Assembly (NCBI RefSeq): GCF_003892345.1
Contig: NZ_RRUE01000002.1
Location: forward strand, 1,630,619-1,694,618
Direction: 5' to 3'
DNA length: 64,000 nucleotides
Source of the DNA: Lautropia dentalis
GTDB lineage: Bacteria; Pseudomonadota; Gammaproteobacteria; Burkholderiales; Burkholderiaceae_E
The position numbers and the translations under genes are program-made. The stretch's first letter is position 1, and every line of letters begins with the position of its first letter. Shown piece after piece: positions 54,635 to 63,940 of the stretch. The notes below the pieces were generated by a model that ran no database searches, was not told where the DNA came from, and worked only from the letters and a program-made list of their open reading frames with translations.

Positions 54635-54748
54635 TCAGTGTGTGGTGTTGGTAATCGGTACTAGCAGCCAGATGGCGGCCACCAGCAGGGCAAAGCCGAT
54701 CACTTCGATCCGGGCGCGGGTGCGGGGTGAGAACTGCGTCATCATCAT
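54635..54748 (-). CDS. 37-residue single-pass membrane protein, coupled to the DUF2325 gene
   Basis: A small frame that escapes ordinary length cut-offs. It starts ATG 54748, overlapping the DUF2325 stop (ATGA), with two more in-frame ATGs directly after. The product is MMMTQFSPRTRARIEVIGFA followed by a membrane helix (LLVAAIWLLVPI) and NTTH. The stop-start overlap, positive-inside N-terminus and clean helix argue that it is real and translated with its neighbour. It resembles the tiny helix proteins that accompany membrane or iron systems, but I do not recognise a family. Confidence 0.6.
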   Translation of the reverse strand: MMMTQFSPRTRARIEVIGFALLVAAIWLLVPITNTTH

Positions 54749-56088
54749 GCCTCCGTGTCGACGGTAATGGGGATGGTCCGGGCATCCTGGACGCCCTGTA
54801 CCAGGCCGCGTTCAAAGGCGCTGGCGCTGGGCTTGTCCACGTACACACAGCGCTTGCCGGTGCGCTTGCAGTGGTCCTTCACCAGCCAGTAGGCGCTGTG
54901 GCTGATGCAGCCCGCCTGGCAGATGACCAGATCGGCGGCTGCCAGGCTGGCATCGAGGCGGTGCACGCTGTCCTCACGGCCGCCGTCGTGGTGAATGAAC
55001 CGTCCGCCTTTCTTCTCGACGATGCGCCGGTAGATCGAGATGGCTGCATGGCGTCCGCCCACGCACAGCACGGCGCGCGAATCGAGCTGGTCGGCCGACG
55101 GGCTGCAGGCCGGGCAGCCGTTCTCGGTGGCATGTGCCTCGGGCACGTCCTCGCGGGCCGTGGTGGCATCCAGCGGGGTGGTGGCGGGCTGCTCCGGTGC
55201 ACTGCCGGGGGCCGTGATGTTGCGGCGCATGTCGACGATGCGCTGCATCAGTTCCTGGTTGCGTTCGCTCAGCCAGCGGACCTGTTGCGACAGCTCGATG
55301 CGGCTGTCCAGATCCTCGGCCTGGCGGCGCAGGGCCTCCAGCTCTTCCTGCAGCTGGCGGATGGTGTTTTCCTTGCCGGCATTGTCGGCGCGCAGACGCT
55401 GCACCTCGGCGTTCAGCGCCTCGGTTTCGGCGGCCTTGTCCACCTGCAGCTGCTGGTAGCGCTGCTGGGCCTTTTCGATGTCCTGCTGGCAGCGGGCGTG
55501 CTCTTCGGCCAGGGCGTGATAGCGCTCGTCGCGGTCACGCGTGCTGGCGCTGGCCTGGTGCTGCAGCATGTGCACTTCGCGATAGATGCGCTCGGCCGTG
55601 GCGGCATCGCAGCGCGGGTGGGTCATGCAGGCCCACAGACCCGCCGTGGTCTCGTTGCGGGCAATGAACTGCTGCCACTGCGCGTACAGGGCGTCGGCCG
55701 TCTTGACTGCTCCCAGCTTGCGCACGGCCATGGCATAGCGCTGGTCCAGCTCCTTCTGCAGCAGCTCGGACAGGCTGCCACGCCGGCGACATTCGTTGAC
55801 GGCGTTGACATGCAGTTCGTAGTCGTCCTGGGGCAGGGGGGCGTCCATCGTCCGGGCGGCCAGCTTGCGGAGCGTACCCATCGACAGGCACAGCCCCACG
55901 ATCGGACAGTGACAGTGTGCGGCCAGATCCCACAGCTTGCGACGGCGAGAACCATTGTCCGAGGCCGGCAGCCGCGAGGGCTGACGCATGGTCGGCTCGA
56001 AATTGCTGATGTCGAGGGCGCTTTCCGCCGGATTCTTCAGAATGGCCAGGGTTGGCCGCTCGCCAAGGTAGAGTTCACGGTCTTGCAT
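54745..56088 (-). CDS. DUF2325-domain protein with coiled coil
   Basis: 447 residues from ATG 56088. Unknown biochemical function. The N-terminal half has conserved Cys/His residues (LWDLAAHCHCPIVGLCLSMG, CMTHPRCDA) that could bind a metal. Residues about 190-300 form a long coiled coil (QQDIEKAQQRYQQLQVDKA and following). The C-terminal DUF2325 domain begins RAVLCVGGRHAAISIYRRI and contains LVICQAGCISHSAYWLVKDHC, a Rossmann-like strand pattern with paired Cys. A Fur-box-like site lies about 50 bases upstream, hinting at iron control. Confidence 0.8.
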   Translation of the reverse strand: MQDRELYLGERPTLAILKNPAESALDISNFEPTMRQPSRLPASDNGSRRRKLWDLAAHCHCPIVGLCLSMGTLRKLAARTMDAPLPQDDYELHVNAVNECRRRGSLSELLQKELDQRYAMAVRKLGAVKTADALYAQWQQFIARNETTAGLWACMTHPRCDAATAERIYREVHMLQHQASASTRDRDERYHALAEEHARCQQDIEKAQQRYQQLQVDKAAETEALNAEVQRLRADNAGKENTIRQLQEELEALRRQAEDLDSRIELSQQVRWLSERNQELMQRIVDMRRNITAPGSAPEQPATTPLDATTAREDVPEAHATENGCPACSPSADQLDSRAVLCVGGRHAAISIYRRIVEKKGGRFIHHDGGREDSVHRLDASLAAADLVICQAGCISHSAYWLVKDHCKRTGKRCVYVDKPSASAFERGLVQGVQDARTIPITVDTEA

Positions 56089-56135
56089 GGGGACGTCTCG
56101 CTGACTGCGCGAATGAAACGGTCCTATAGTCTATT

Positions 56136-56154
56136 ACTACTCATTATCATTAGC
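56136..56154 (-). promoter_or_regulatory. Fur-box-like site upstream of the DUF2325 gene
   Basis: On the minus strand the 19 bases read GCTAATGATAATGAGTAGT. They match most of the classical GATAATGATAATCATTATC, with the second hexamer perfect. The site is AT-rich in a GC-rich context and about 50 bases before the start codon. Confidence 0.55.
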
Positions 56155-56716
56155 AAACGTAGTCGCCCGTTTCGATGCACGGTGGTGCCGAATGTTTTCG
56201 TGAGAAAACGTCAGATGGTTGGTGGATGATGCTGGATGGCAGCGGATTCGCAGGTGCCTGGCGACGCCGTCGGGTCCGGTGCTTCTACTGACAGCAGTCC
56301 CGGAAGCCTTCAGTTCAATACAGGAGGACAGATTGCACGGGGTCGGGGAAGTGGCGCAGTACGACCTGGTGCAAGCGACCTGACTGCAGAACGGGGGGCT
56401 TTATTGCGCAGAATGCGGGCTCAAGGCACGGAGTGCGGGAGCGTGTCAGGGGTATGGGGCAGGGTGCCATCCTGCCATGCACATGACATCCGCAAAAAAC
56501 CGGCCTTCCCGCGTGGGCGCGCCGGTCAGCGTGCGCAGCAGCCGGCCGTCCCGCGTGGGTCGGGCAGATGCCCGCAGGGAAGGCCGGCAGGAGAGGAGGG
56601 GCGGCACGACAGCCAGAGGACTTGCCTGCAGCCCCTGTGTTGACGGCGCGCATCACGATCACGGTACCGTCTGCGGCAGGGCGCAGAGGGCTTGCCCGCA
56701 GCGCCCCCGGAGGGCC
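56155..56716. other. Intergenic region, 562 bp, with nested repeats
   Basis: No gene seen. An 18-base direct repeat (CCGGCC(T/G)TCCCGCGTGGG) occurs at 56500 and 56542, 17 of 18 identical. CCGGCCTTCCC at 56500 also pairs with GGGAAGGCCGG at 56577, so the segment 56500-56587 could fold into a long stem. The DUF2325 promoter is at the left edge. Confidence 0.55.
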
Positions 56717-58513
56717 TCACTTTTTCTTGCCGAACGAGTCCTTCAGCGTCGTGACCCGGTTGAACACCGGCCTGTCGGCCGTGTGGTCGTAGCGGTCGGC
56801 CACGTAATAGCCCTGGCGCTCGAACTGGAACTGCTGCTCGGGCCGGGCCTCACGAATCTCCGGCTCGGCGTAGCCGGTACGCACGACCTTCGAGTCCGGG
56901 TTGATGTTGGCCAGTGGATCCTGTCCGCCGGCATCCGGCTGGGCGTCGAGGAACAGCGGCGCAAAGATGCGCAGCTCCACCGGCACGGCGTCGCTGGCCG
57001 ATACCCAGTGGATGTTCCCCTTGACCTTGACGCTGTCCGCGCCCGGCGTACCCGAGCGGGTGTCGGGCAGATACTCGCAGTGCACCTGCAGGATCTCGCC
57101 GTTCTCATCGCGGTCCACGCCGGTGCAGCGCACGACGAAGCCGTGCCGCAGCCGCACGAGCTGCCCCGGCGTCAGCCGGAAGAAGCCCTTGGGCGTGGTT
57201 TCGGCAAAGTCCTCGCGCTCGATCCACAGTTCGCGGCTCAGCTCGAAGCTGCGCTGGCCCCACTCGGGGTGGTGCGGATGACGTGGCGCGCTGCAGGCGA
57301 TCCGTTCGGCCGGGTCCATGTTGTCGATCACCAGCCGGATCGGGTCGGTGATGACGTGCAGCCGGTTGACCGTCGGATCCAGTACCTCGCGCACCGTCTG
57401 CTCCAGTACCGCCATGTCGATCAGCTGGTTGGCCTTCGACACGCCGGCCCGCTCGCAGAACAGCCGGATGGAAGCCGGCGAATAACCACGCCGACGCAGG
57501 CCCGCAATGGTCGTCATGCGCGGATCGTCCCAGCCCGTCACGATGCCTTCGTCCACCAGGGCCTTCAGCTTGCGCTTGCTGGTGATGGTGTAGGTGAGGT
57601 TCATCCGGGCAAACTCGATCTGCCGCGGCAACGGGGCATCCAGCAGGCCGGTTTCGGCCACGCGGGCCAGCAGCCAGTCGTACAGTGGCCGGTGATCCTC
57701 GAACTCCAGCGTGCACAGCGAATGGGTGATCCGCTCCAGCGCATCTTCCAGCGGATGCGCATAGTCGTACATCGGGTAGATCGGCCAGGCATCGCCCGTG
57801 CGATGGTGGTGTGCCAGACGGATCCGGTACAGGATCGGGTCGCGCAGGTTGATGTTGGGCGAAGCCATGTCGATCTTCGCGCGCAGCACCATCGCGCCTT
57901 CCGGGTGTTTGCCCTCCCGCATCTCCCGGAACAGCTGCAGGCTCTCGGCCACCGGACGGTCACGGAACGGCGAGTTGCGCCCCGGCTCGGTCAGCGTGCC
58001 GCGGTTCTCGCGGATCTGGTCGCCGGTCTGGCTGTCCACATAGGCGTGACCGGCCTCGATCAGCTTCAGCGCGATCTGGTAGAAGGTCTCGAAGTAGTCG
58101 CTGGCGTAGTACAGGTTGCACTCGCCATCGTCGAACTGCCAGTCGAAGCCCAGCCAGCGCACCGAATCGATGATCGCGTCGACGTATTCCTGGTTTTCCT
58201 TTTCGGGATTGGTGTCGTCGAAACGCAGGTGGCAGCGCCCCGCATAGTCGGCTGCCAGCTCGAAGTTCAGGCAGATCGATTTGGCGTGACCGATGTGCAG
58301 AAAGCCGTTGGGCTCGGGCGGAAAGCGCGTGCGGATGCGGGCCGGGTCGGCCTGGCCCTCGCGCTGCACGGCGGCCACTCCGGGGCGGCCGGCCCAGCGG
58401 CGCCCGTCGAGCTTCCGGCTGGCCAGGTCGGCATCCACCGCCTGACGGATGAAGTTGCTGACCGCGGTTGCGTCAGGGGCTGTGGCCGCGGAAGAGGTTT
58501 CGGGCGTCTTCAT
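56717..58513 (-). CDS. glnS: Glutaminyl-tRNA synthetase
   Basis: 598 residues from ATG 58513 (MKTPETSSAA). Charges tRNA-Gln. Class I signatures: PPEPNGFLHIGHAKSICLNF (HIGH) and TSKRKLKALVDEGIV (KMSKS equivalent). The N-terminal extension of about 45 residues (SNFIRQAVDADLASRKLDG) and the C-terminal beta-barrel anticodon part (RLTPGQLVRLRHGFVVRCTG) are normal for bacterial GlnRS. A TTG 18 bases upstream is less likely as start. It is followed by a short spacer and no clear T-run terminator. Confidence 0.96.
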   Translation of the reverse strand: MKTPETSSAATAPDATAVSNFIRQAVDADLASRKLDGRRWAGRPGVAAVQREGQADPARIRTRFPPEPNGFLHIGHAKSICLNFELAADYAGRCHLRFDDTNPEKENQEYVDAIIDSVRWLGFDWQFDDGECNLYYASDYFETFYQIALKLIEAGHAYVDSQTGDQIRENRGTLTEPGRNSPFRDRPVAESLQLFREMREGKHPEGAMVLRAKIDMASPNINLRDPILYRIRLAHHHRTGDAWPIYPMYDYAHPLEDALERITHSLCTLEFEDHRPLYDWLLARVAETGLLDAPLPRQIEFARMNLTYTITSKRKLKALVDEGIVTGWDDPRMTTIAGLRRRGYSPASIRLFCERAGVSKANQLIDMAVLEQTVREVLDPTVNRLHVITDPIRLVIDNMDPAERIACSAPRHPHHPEWGQRSFELSRELWIEREDFAETTPKGFFRLTPGQLVRLRHGFVVRCTGVDRDENGEILQVHCEYLPDTRSGTPGADSVKVKGNIHWVSASDAVPVELRIFAPLFLDAQPDAGGQDPLANINPDSKVVRTGYAEPEIREARPEQQFQFERQGYYVADRYDHTADRPVFNRVTTLKDSFGKKK

Positions 58514-58533
58514 GTGCGTGAATGCCGGCAACC

Positions 58534-58908
58534 TCAGACGCCCAGCAGTTCGACATCGAACAGCAGCGTGGCGTTGGGCGGAATCACGCCGCCGGCACCG
58601 CGGGCGCCGTAGCCCAGGTCGGCCGGGATCAGCAGGCGCCGCTTGCCGCCCACCTTCATGCCGGCCACGCCCTCGTCCCAGCCACGGATCACCTCGTGAC
58701 GGGCCAGGCCGAAGCTGAAGGGCTGGTTGCGGTCACGGCTGGAGTCGAACTTGCGGCCGGCGCGTCCACCCTCGGGGCTGGTCGGATCGGCCTCCCACAG
58801 CCAGCCGGTGTAGTGCACCTTCACGACCTGGCCCGGTTTGGCCTCGTCGCCGGTACCCACTTCGATGTCCTGGATGCCCAGGCCGTTTTCCCTGAATTCG
58901 AAACTCAT
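58534..58908 (-). CDS. FKBP-type peptidyl-prolyl isomerase
   Basis: 124 residues, a single FKBP domain without signal peptide, so cytosolic. Key segments are VVKVHYTGWLWE, GRKFDSSRDRNQPFSFGLAR, VIRGWDEGVAGMKVGGKRRL and IPADLGYGARGAGGVIPPNATLLFDVELL. Most active-site aromatic residues (Tyr, Phe, Trp, Tyr) are in place, so isomerase activity is likely. It starts at ATG 58908 with GAGGGG upstream and ends 20 bases before glnS, so the two are probably co-transcribed. Confidence 0.93.
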   Translation of the reverse strand: MSFEFRENGLGIQDIEVGTGDEAKPGQVVKVHYTGWLWEADPTSPEGGRAGRKFDSSRDRNQPFSFGLARHEVIRGWDEGVAGMKVGGKRRLLIPADLGYGARGAGGVIPPNATLLFDVELLGV

Positions 58909-59141
58909 GCTGTGCCCCTCGCCGGGTGGTCAAACAAAGCTGACAAAGATAGCACGGCGGGGGGTCGCTGGGGGCGTAACAAGGGGCTGTCCGTGCCGGG
59001 CAGGAAGGCCTCCTGGCGCATCCGGCGGCCGTACGGGTGCAGCTGGGCCCGGCACAGGCCGGGCCAGGGGGCAGGAACCGCACGGTGGCGGGACGAACAG
59101 GTTCGCAACGTGCGCCGACGGCCCGTTCGGCGACCCGACGT

Positions 59142-59561
59142 TCAGCGCGGATCCACCGTGGCCCAGCTGTCGACCAGCGGATTCACGTGGGTGTTGTAGT
59201 AATCCCCCAGCGCGGACAATTCGGTCAGTGTGTCGAAGCTGAATCCCTGACGGTTGCCGCGGCTGTCGATCAGCAGGTCGTTGAGCTGGCGGCGGAAGGC
59301 GGCCGGCGTCTCCCAGGTGGCCAGCAGGCGGTCGAGCATCCACGGATGTTCCTGCGTGCAGCGCAGCGGGCGGGCATTGGCCGGCATGCGCAGCAGCACG
59401 CGCTGGGCCTGCGAGCTGAGCTGGTGGGCGCCGGGGATCACCTCGTCGATGTCGCCCTGGGCGAGGGGGCGCTGGCCGGGGGCCGGGGGCGGTTCGATGG
59501 CAACTGCCCGCGGCACGATACGGGGGGCCGATTTGCTCGATTGACGAAACCAGTTGAACAT
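59142..59561 (-). CDS. Hypothetical protein
   Basis: 139 residues, not recognised. MFNWFRQSSKSAPRIVPRAV opens a basic/Pro-rich tail; the body (HQLSSQAQRVLLRMPANARP, HPWMLDRLLATWETPAAFRR, QLNDLLIDSRGNRQGFSFDT) looks like a small helical domain with conserved-looking Trp and Arg. It ends YYNTHVNPLVDSWATVDPR. No signal or membrane helix. The start lies 146 bases upstream of the divergent aroA, so the region between them holds two promoters. Confidence 0.6.
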   Translation of the reverse strand: MFNWFRQSSKSAPRIVPRAVAIEPPPAPGQRPLAQGDIDEVIPGAHQLSSQAQRVLLRMPANARPLRCTQEHPWMLDRLLATWETPAAFRRQLNDLLIDSRGNRQGFSFDTLTELSALGDYYNTHVNPLVDSWATVDPR

Positions 59562-59707
59562 AACCGTTTGACCAGGTTGATGCCTGCGGCCGGAGGAACT
59601 GGGTGTGCGTTCCGGCCCGGGGCGTTGCGGAATCCTTCCAGCCGTCCTTCTTGCTGGATCGACCGCCAGTCTAGGAAAAACCGGTGTTCATCGGGAGGAA
59701 TTTGTTC

Positions 59708-61027
59708 ATGTTTCAGGCATACGAAGTGGCCCCGGGGGGGCAGGTTTCCGGTGACATCCGGGTTCCGGGTGACAAGTCGATCTCGCACCGGGCCATCATG
59801 TTCGGTGCACTGGCCGAAGGCGACACGGTGGTCAACGGTTTTCTGGAAGGGGCCGATGCGCTGGCAACTGCCCAGATCTTCCGGGCCATGGGCGTGCAGA
59901 TCGACGGGCCGGTGGATGGCCGGGTGGTGGTGCACGGTGTGGGCCTGCATGGCCTGAAGGCGCCGGCCGGCGATCTGGACTGTGGCAACTCCGGTACGTC
60001 CATGCGGCTGCTGTGCGGCATTCTGGCGGGCCAGCGCTTCGGCAGCCGCATGGTGGGCGATGCCAGCCTGTCGCGCCGTCCCATGCGCCGGGTGATCGAT
60101 CCGCTGGCCACCATGGGGGCGCGCATCGACAGTCACGAGGGCAAGCCACCCCTGCAGGTGCATCCGGTGGCCGGCCTGAAGGCGGTGGATTTCACCATGC
60201 CGGTGGCCAGTGCCCAGGTGAAGTCGGCCCTGCTGCTGGCCGGCCTCTACGCCGACGGCGAGACCCGCGTGACCGAGCCAGCCCCCACGCGTGATCACAC
60301 CGAGCGGATGCTGACGGCCTTCGGCGTGCAGGTCGGGCGCGACGGCGCGACGGCCTCGGTCAAGGGCGGGCAGGCACTGCGCGCCACGCAGGTGGATGTG
60401 CCGGCCGACATTTCATCCGCCGCGTTCTTCCTGGTGGCAGCCGCCATCTGCCCGGGATCCGATCTCATCCTCCGTCATGTGGGCATGAACCCCACGCGGA
60501 TCGGCGTGCTGCACGTGCTGCGGGCCATGGGCGCCGACATTACCGAACTGAACCCCCGGACGGTGGGGGGCGAGCCCGTGGCCGACCTGCACGTGCGGGG
60601 TGGGCACCTGCGCGGCATCGCCATCGACCCGGCCTGGGTGCCACTGGCCATCGACGAGTTCCCGGCGCTGTTCATCGCGGCCGCCTGCGCGGAGGGCACG
60701 ACCGAACTGCGCGGGGCCGAGGAACTGCGCGTCAAGGAGTCCGACCGCATTCAGGTGATGGCCGACGGTCTGGCTGCCATCGGCTTTCCGGTCACGGTGC
60801 TGCCCGATGGCATGCGCATCGAAGGGCGGGGTGGCGAGGCCACGCCGTTTGCCGGCGGCACCATCCAGTCGCATGGCGATCACCGCATCGCCATGTCCTT
60901 CACCGTGGCGGCGCTGCGCAGTCGTGGCGCCATTCGCGTCGAGGACACGGCCAACGTCGGCACCTCGTTCCCCGGTTTCGTCGATCTGGCGCGGCAGGTG
61001 GGGCTGGGCGTGCAGGTGCTGGGGTAG
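59708..61027 (+). CDS. aroA: 5-enolpyruvylshikimate-3-phosphate synthase
   Basis: 439 residues from ATG 59708 with GGGAGGAA nine bases upstream. Sixth step of the shikimate pathway. Signatures are PGDKSISHRAIMFGALAEG, LDCGNSGTSMRLLCG, VASAQVKSALLLAGLYADG, DISSAAFFLVAAA, KESDRIQVMADGLA and SHGDHRIAMSFTVAAL. The NSGTSMRLL form resembles the branch found in many alpha- and gram-positive bacteria rather than the E. coli NAGTAMRPL form. First of the aroA-cmk-rpsA set, the classical order in betaproteobacteria. Confidence 0.96.
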   Translation: MFQAYEVAPGGQVSGDIRVPGDKSISHRAIMFGALAEGDTVVNGFLEGADALATAQIFRAMGVQIDGPVDGRVVVHGVGLHGLKAPAGDLDCGNSGTSMRLLCGILAGQRFGSRMVGDASLSRRPMRRVIDPLATMGARIDSHEGKPPLQVHPVAGLKAVDFTMPVASAQVKSALLLAGLYADGETRVTEPAPTRDHTERMLTAFGVQVGRDGATASVKGGQALRATQVDVPADISSAAFFLVAAAICPGSDLILRHVGMNPTRIGVLHVLRAMGADITELNPRTVGGEPVADLHVRGGHLRGIAIDPAWVPLAIDEFPALFIAAACAEGTTELRGAEELRVKESDRIQVMADGLAAIGFPVTVLPDGMRIEGRGGEATPFAGGTIQSHGDHRIAMSFTVAALRSRGAIRVEDTANVGTSFPGFVDLARQVGLGVQVLG

Positions 61028-61182
61028 CCGGCGCGAATCCCCGGTGCGGCAAACGGGCGATGGTGAGACAATCAGGGTATTGATTTTCAACCATCGACCC
61101 AGGGGCTGGCCGGTCCCTGCAGCCGGCCTTCCGGCCGGGGCAGGGCGCGGGCCCGTCCCGGACATCCCGAAGGAGACCCGAC

Positions 61183-61887
61183 ATGTCTGCACACGCCCCG
61201 CACGAATCCCGCAAACACCATGAAAATCATGCGGTACCGGTCATCACCATCGATGGTCCCACGGCGTCGGGCAAGGGGACCGTGGCCGTTCTGGTGGCGA
61301 AGAAGCTGGGCTTTCACTACCTGGACAGTGGCGTGCTGTACCGTCTGGTGGCCATGAAGCTGGTGCAGGCCGGTGAGGACGGGGCCAACGAGGCCGCAGC
61401 CGTGCGTGCCGCCGAATCGCTCGATCCGCAGTTCGGCCCCGAGGGTCAGGTGCTGCTGGAGGGTGTGGACGTATCGGCCGACATTCGCGCCGACGGTATC
61501 GGCCTGCAGGCCTCGCGGCTGGCCGTGCACCCGGCCGTGCGCCAGGCGCTCAATGTCATCCAGCACCGTGCCCGTCGCGCGCCCGGGCTGGTGGCCGATG
61601 GCCGTGACATGGGTACCGTCGTCTTTCCCGACGCGCCGCTGAAGGTGTTTCTCACGGCCAGCGTGCAGGCGCGCGCCGAGCGCCGGTACAAACAGCTGCT
61701 GGAAAAGGGTTTCTCTGTTAAACTTGAAAAGATTTTGCACGATCTGCAGGAGCGCGATCACCGCGATGCCGGCCGGGCCATTGCCCCGCTCAAGCCCGCG
61801 GCCGATGCCTTCTGGCTCGATTCGGCTGGCCTGACCATCGGCGAAACGGTGGAGAAGGTGCTGGCTGCCTGGCAGCAGCGGCAGTGA
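61183..61887 (+). CDS. cmk: Cytidylate kinase
   Basis: 234 residues from ATG 61183 with GGAG before it. Phosphorylates CMP and dCMP. P-loop [11 protein letters not shown] near residue 25, [11 protein letters not shown] for the CMP-binding part, and [20 protein letters not shown], followed by the lid segment [14 protein letters not shown]. The short His-rich N-terminal extension ([16 protein letters not shown]) is unusual. Lies between aroA and rpsA. Confidence 0.95.
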   Translation: MSAHAPHESRKHHENHAVPVITIDGPTASGKGTVAVLVAKKLGFHYLDSGVLYRLVAMKLVQAGEDGANEAAAVRAAESLDPQFGPEGQVLLEGVDVSADIRADGIGLQASRLAVHPAVRQALNVIQHRARRAPGLVADGRDMGTVVFPDAPLKVFLTASVQARAERRYKQLLEKGFSVKLEKILHDLQERDHRDAGRAIAPLKPAADAFWLDSAGLTIGETVEKVLAAWQQRQ

Positions 61888-62028
61888 GCGCCTCGGCAGC
61901 ATCGGGCCGCGGCCTTCCGTGTGGCCCTACTCACGGTGACCTGGCCATCCTGCCAGCCATGCATCATGGCCACCCAACCGGTTGGCTGTGGCCTGGCCCG
62001 GCGCTGCAGTGTGCAGATCAAGGTTTTC

Positions 62029-62055
62029 AGGCTGCCGTGTCCATGACGGCAGCCT
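62029..62055 (+). terminator. Hairpin between cmk and rpsA
   Basis: Perfect 10-bp stem (AGGCTGCCGT / ACGGCAGCCT) with a seven-base loop, no T-run. May be a partial terminator or a processing/attenuation element in the leader of rpsA. Upstream at 61974-61985 is the 12-bp palindrome CCAACCGGTTGG. Confidence 0.45.
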
Positions 62056-62167
62056 CTGTGCCCGGTTCGCCGTCACGCTCCGGCGGGCCGGGATTTTCCG
62101 CAACACCGCTGGCCGGTCGTGGCATGCATGGACAGCCACGCCGCCGGCGAGAATCTTTTGGATATCA

Positions 62168-63880
62168 ATGAGCACTGAAGTTACCCAGAATCCGGCATCG
62201 GAAGACAGTTTTGCCGCCCTGTTCGAGGAGTCCCTCAAGCGCCAGGAAATGCGGCAGGGGGAGGTGATCACCGCCGAAGTCATCCGGGTCGACCATAACT
62301 ACGTGGTCGTCAACGCCGGCCTGAAATCGGAAAGCTACGTCCCGGTCGAGGAGTTCTACAACGATCGCGGCGAGCTGGAGGTTCAGGAAGGTGATTTTGT
62401 ATCGGTTGCCATCGACTCGCTCGAAGACGGCTTTGGCGAAACCCGCCTGTCGCGTGACCGCGCCAAGCGCCTGGCTGCCTGGGTGCAGCTGGAACTCGCC
62501 CTGGAGTCCGGCGATCTGGTCACCGGTACGGTCACCGGCAAGGTCAAGGGCGGCCTGACCGTCATGACCAACGGTATCCGTGCTTTCCTGCCGGGTTCGC
62601 TCATCGACACCCGTCCGGTCAAGGACACCACCCCGTACGAAGGCAAGACCCTCGAATTCAAGGTCATCAAGCTGGATCGCCGCCGCAACAACGTCGTGCT
62701 GTCGCGTCGTGCCGTCATCGAGCTGTCGCAGGGCGAAGAGCGCGCCAAGCTGCTCGAGACGCTCAGCGAAGGCGCCATCGTCCAGGGCGTGGTCAAGAAC
62801 ATCACCGACTACGGTGCGTTCGTCGACCTGGGTGGCATCGATGGTCTGCTGCACATCACCGACATGGCCTGGCGCCGCGTCCGTCATCCGACGGAAGTGC
62901 TGCAGGTCGGCCAGGAAATCACTGCCAAGGTGCTCAAGTTCGACCAGGAGAAAAACCGCGTCTCGCTGGGCATCAAGCAGCTGGGCGAGGATCCGTGGGT
63001 CGGCATCAGCCGTCGCTACCCGCAGAACACCCGCATGTTCGGCAAGGTCACCAACATCACCGACTACGGTGCGTTCGTCGAGATCGAGCCGGGCATCGAG
63101 GGTCTGGTGCACGTGTCCGAAATGGACTGGACCAACAAGAACGTCAACCCGAGCAAGGTGGTCAGCCTGGGCGACGAGGTCGAGGTCATGGTTCTGGAGA
63201 TCGACGAGGACCGTCGCCGCATCTCGCTGGGCATGAAGCAGACCCACGCCAACCCGTGGCAGGAATTCTCCGAAAACCACCGCCGCAACGACCGTGTCAA
63301 GGGTTCCATCAAGTCGATCACCGACTTCGGCGTGTTCATCGGCCTGCCCGGTGGCATCGACGGTCTGGTGCACCTGTCCGACCTGTCCTGGAACAAGTCG
63401 GGTGAAGAAGCCGTGCGCGACTTCAAGAAAGGCGACGAAGTGGAAGCCGTGGTGCTGGGCATCGATGTCGAGCGCGAGCGCATCTCGCTGGGCATCAAGC
63501 AGCTCGAGGGCGACCCGTTCACCAACTTTGCCTCCACCCATGACAAGGGTGCGGTGGTCACCGGCACCGTCACCAGCGTGGATGCCCGTGGCGCCACCAT
63601 CCAGATCGAGCCGGAAGTCGAAGGCTACCTGCGTGCCTCCGAAATCTCGCGCGATCGTGTGGAAGACGCCCGCAACCACCTGACCGAAGGCGCCACGGTC
63701 GAGTCGATGATCATCAACATCGACCGCAAGAACCGTTCGATCGCCCTGTCGATCAAGGCACGCGAAAACGCCGATACGGCCGACGCCATGCAGCGCATGG
63801 CCGAAAGCTCGGCGGTCAGCGGCACCACCAACCTGGGTGCCCTGCTGCGTGCCAAGCTGGACAACCAGGATCGTTCCTGA
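62168..63880 (+). CDS. rpsA: 30S ribosomal protein S1
   Basis: 570 residues from ATG 62168 ([20 protein letters not shown]). Binds mRNA on the 30S subunit. Six S1/OB repeats can be counted, with internal signatures such as [40 protein letters not shown] and [20 protein letters not shown]. The start has no strong Shine-Dalgarno sequence, as is usual for rpsA, which relies on structured AU-rich leader RNA and is autoregulated. Preceded by the hairpin at 62029. Confidence 0.97.
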   Translation: MSTEVTQNPASEDSFAALFEESLKRQEMRQGEVITAEVIRVDHNYVVVNAGLKSESYVPVEEFYNDRGELEVQEGDFVSVAIDSLEDGFGETRLSRDRAKRLAAWVQLELALESGDLVTGTVTGKVKGGLTVMTNGIRAFLPGSLIDTRPVKDTTPYEGKTLEFKVIKLDRRRNNVVLSRRAVIELSQGEERAKLLETLSEGAIVQGVVKNITDYGAFVDLGGIDGLLHITDMAWRRVRHPTEVLQVGQEITAKVLKFDQEKNRVSLGIKQLGEDPWVGISRRYPQNTRMFGKVTNITDYGAFVEIEPGIEGLVHVSEMDWTNKNVNPSKVVSLGDEVEVMVLEIDEDRRRISLGMKQTHANPWQEFSENHRRNDRVKGSIKSITDFGVFIGLPGGIDGLVHLSDLSWNKSGEEAVRDFKKGDEVEAVVLGIDVERERISLGIKQLEGDPFTNFASTHDKGAVVTGTVTSVDARGATIQIEPEVEGYLRASEISRDRVEDARNHLTEGATVESMIINIDRKNRSIALSIKARENADTADAMQRMAESSAVSGTTNLGALLRAKLDNQDRS

Positions 63881-63919
63881 TCGTCCATCGGGTCATCCCC
63901 GGATGGCCCACCGTCCGAA

Positions 63920-63940
63920 GGGGAGGCCAGTGGCCTTCCC
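63920..63940 (+). terminator. Hairpin after rpsA
   Basis: A 9-bp stem with one G-U pair (GGGGAGGCC / GGCCTTCCC) and a three-base loop, 40 bases past the rpsA stop; no T-run in the visible sequence. Confidence 0.45.
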
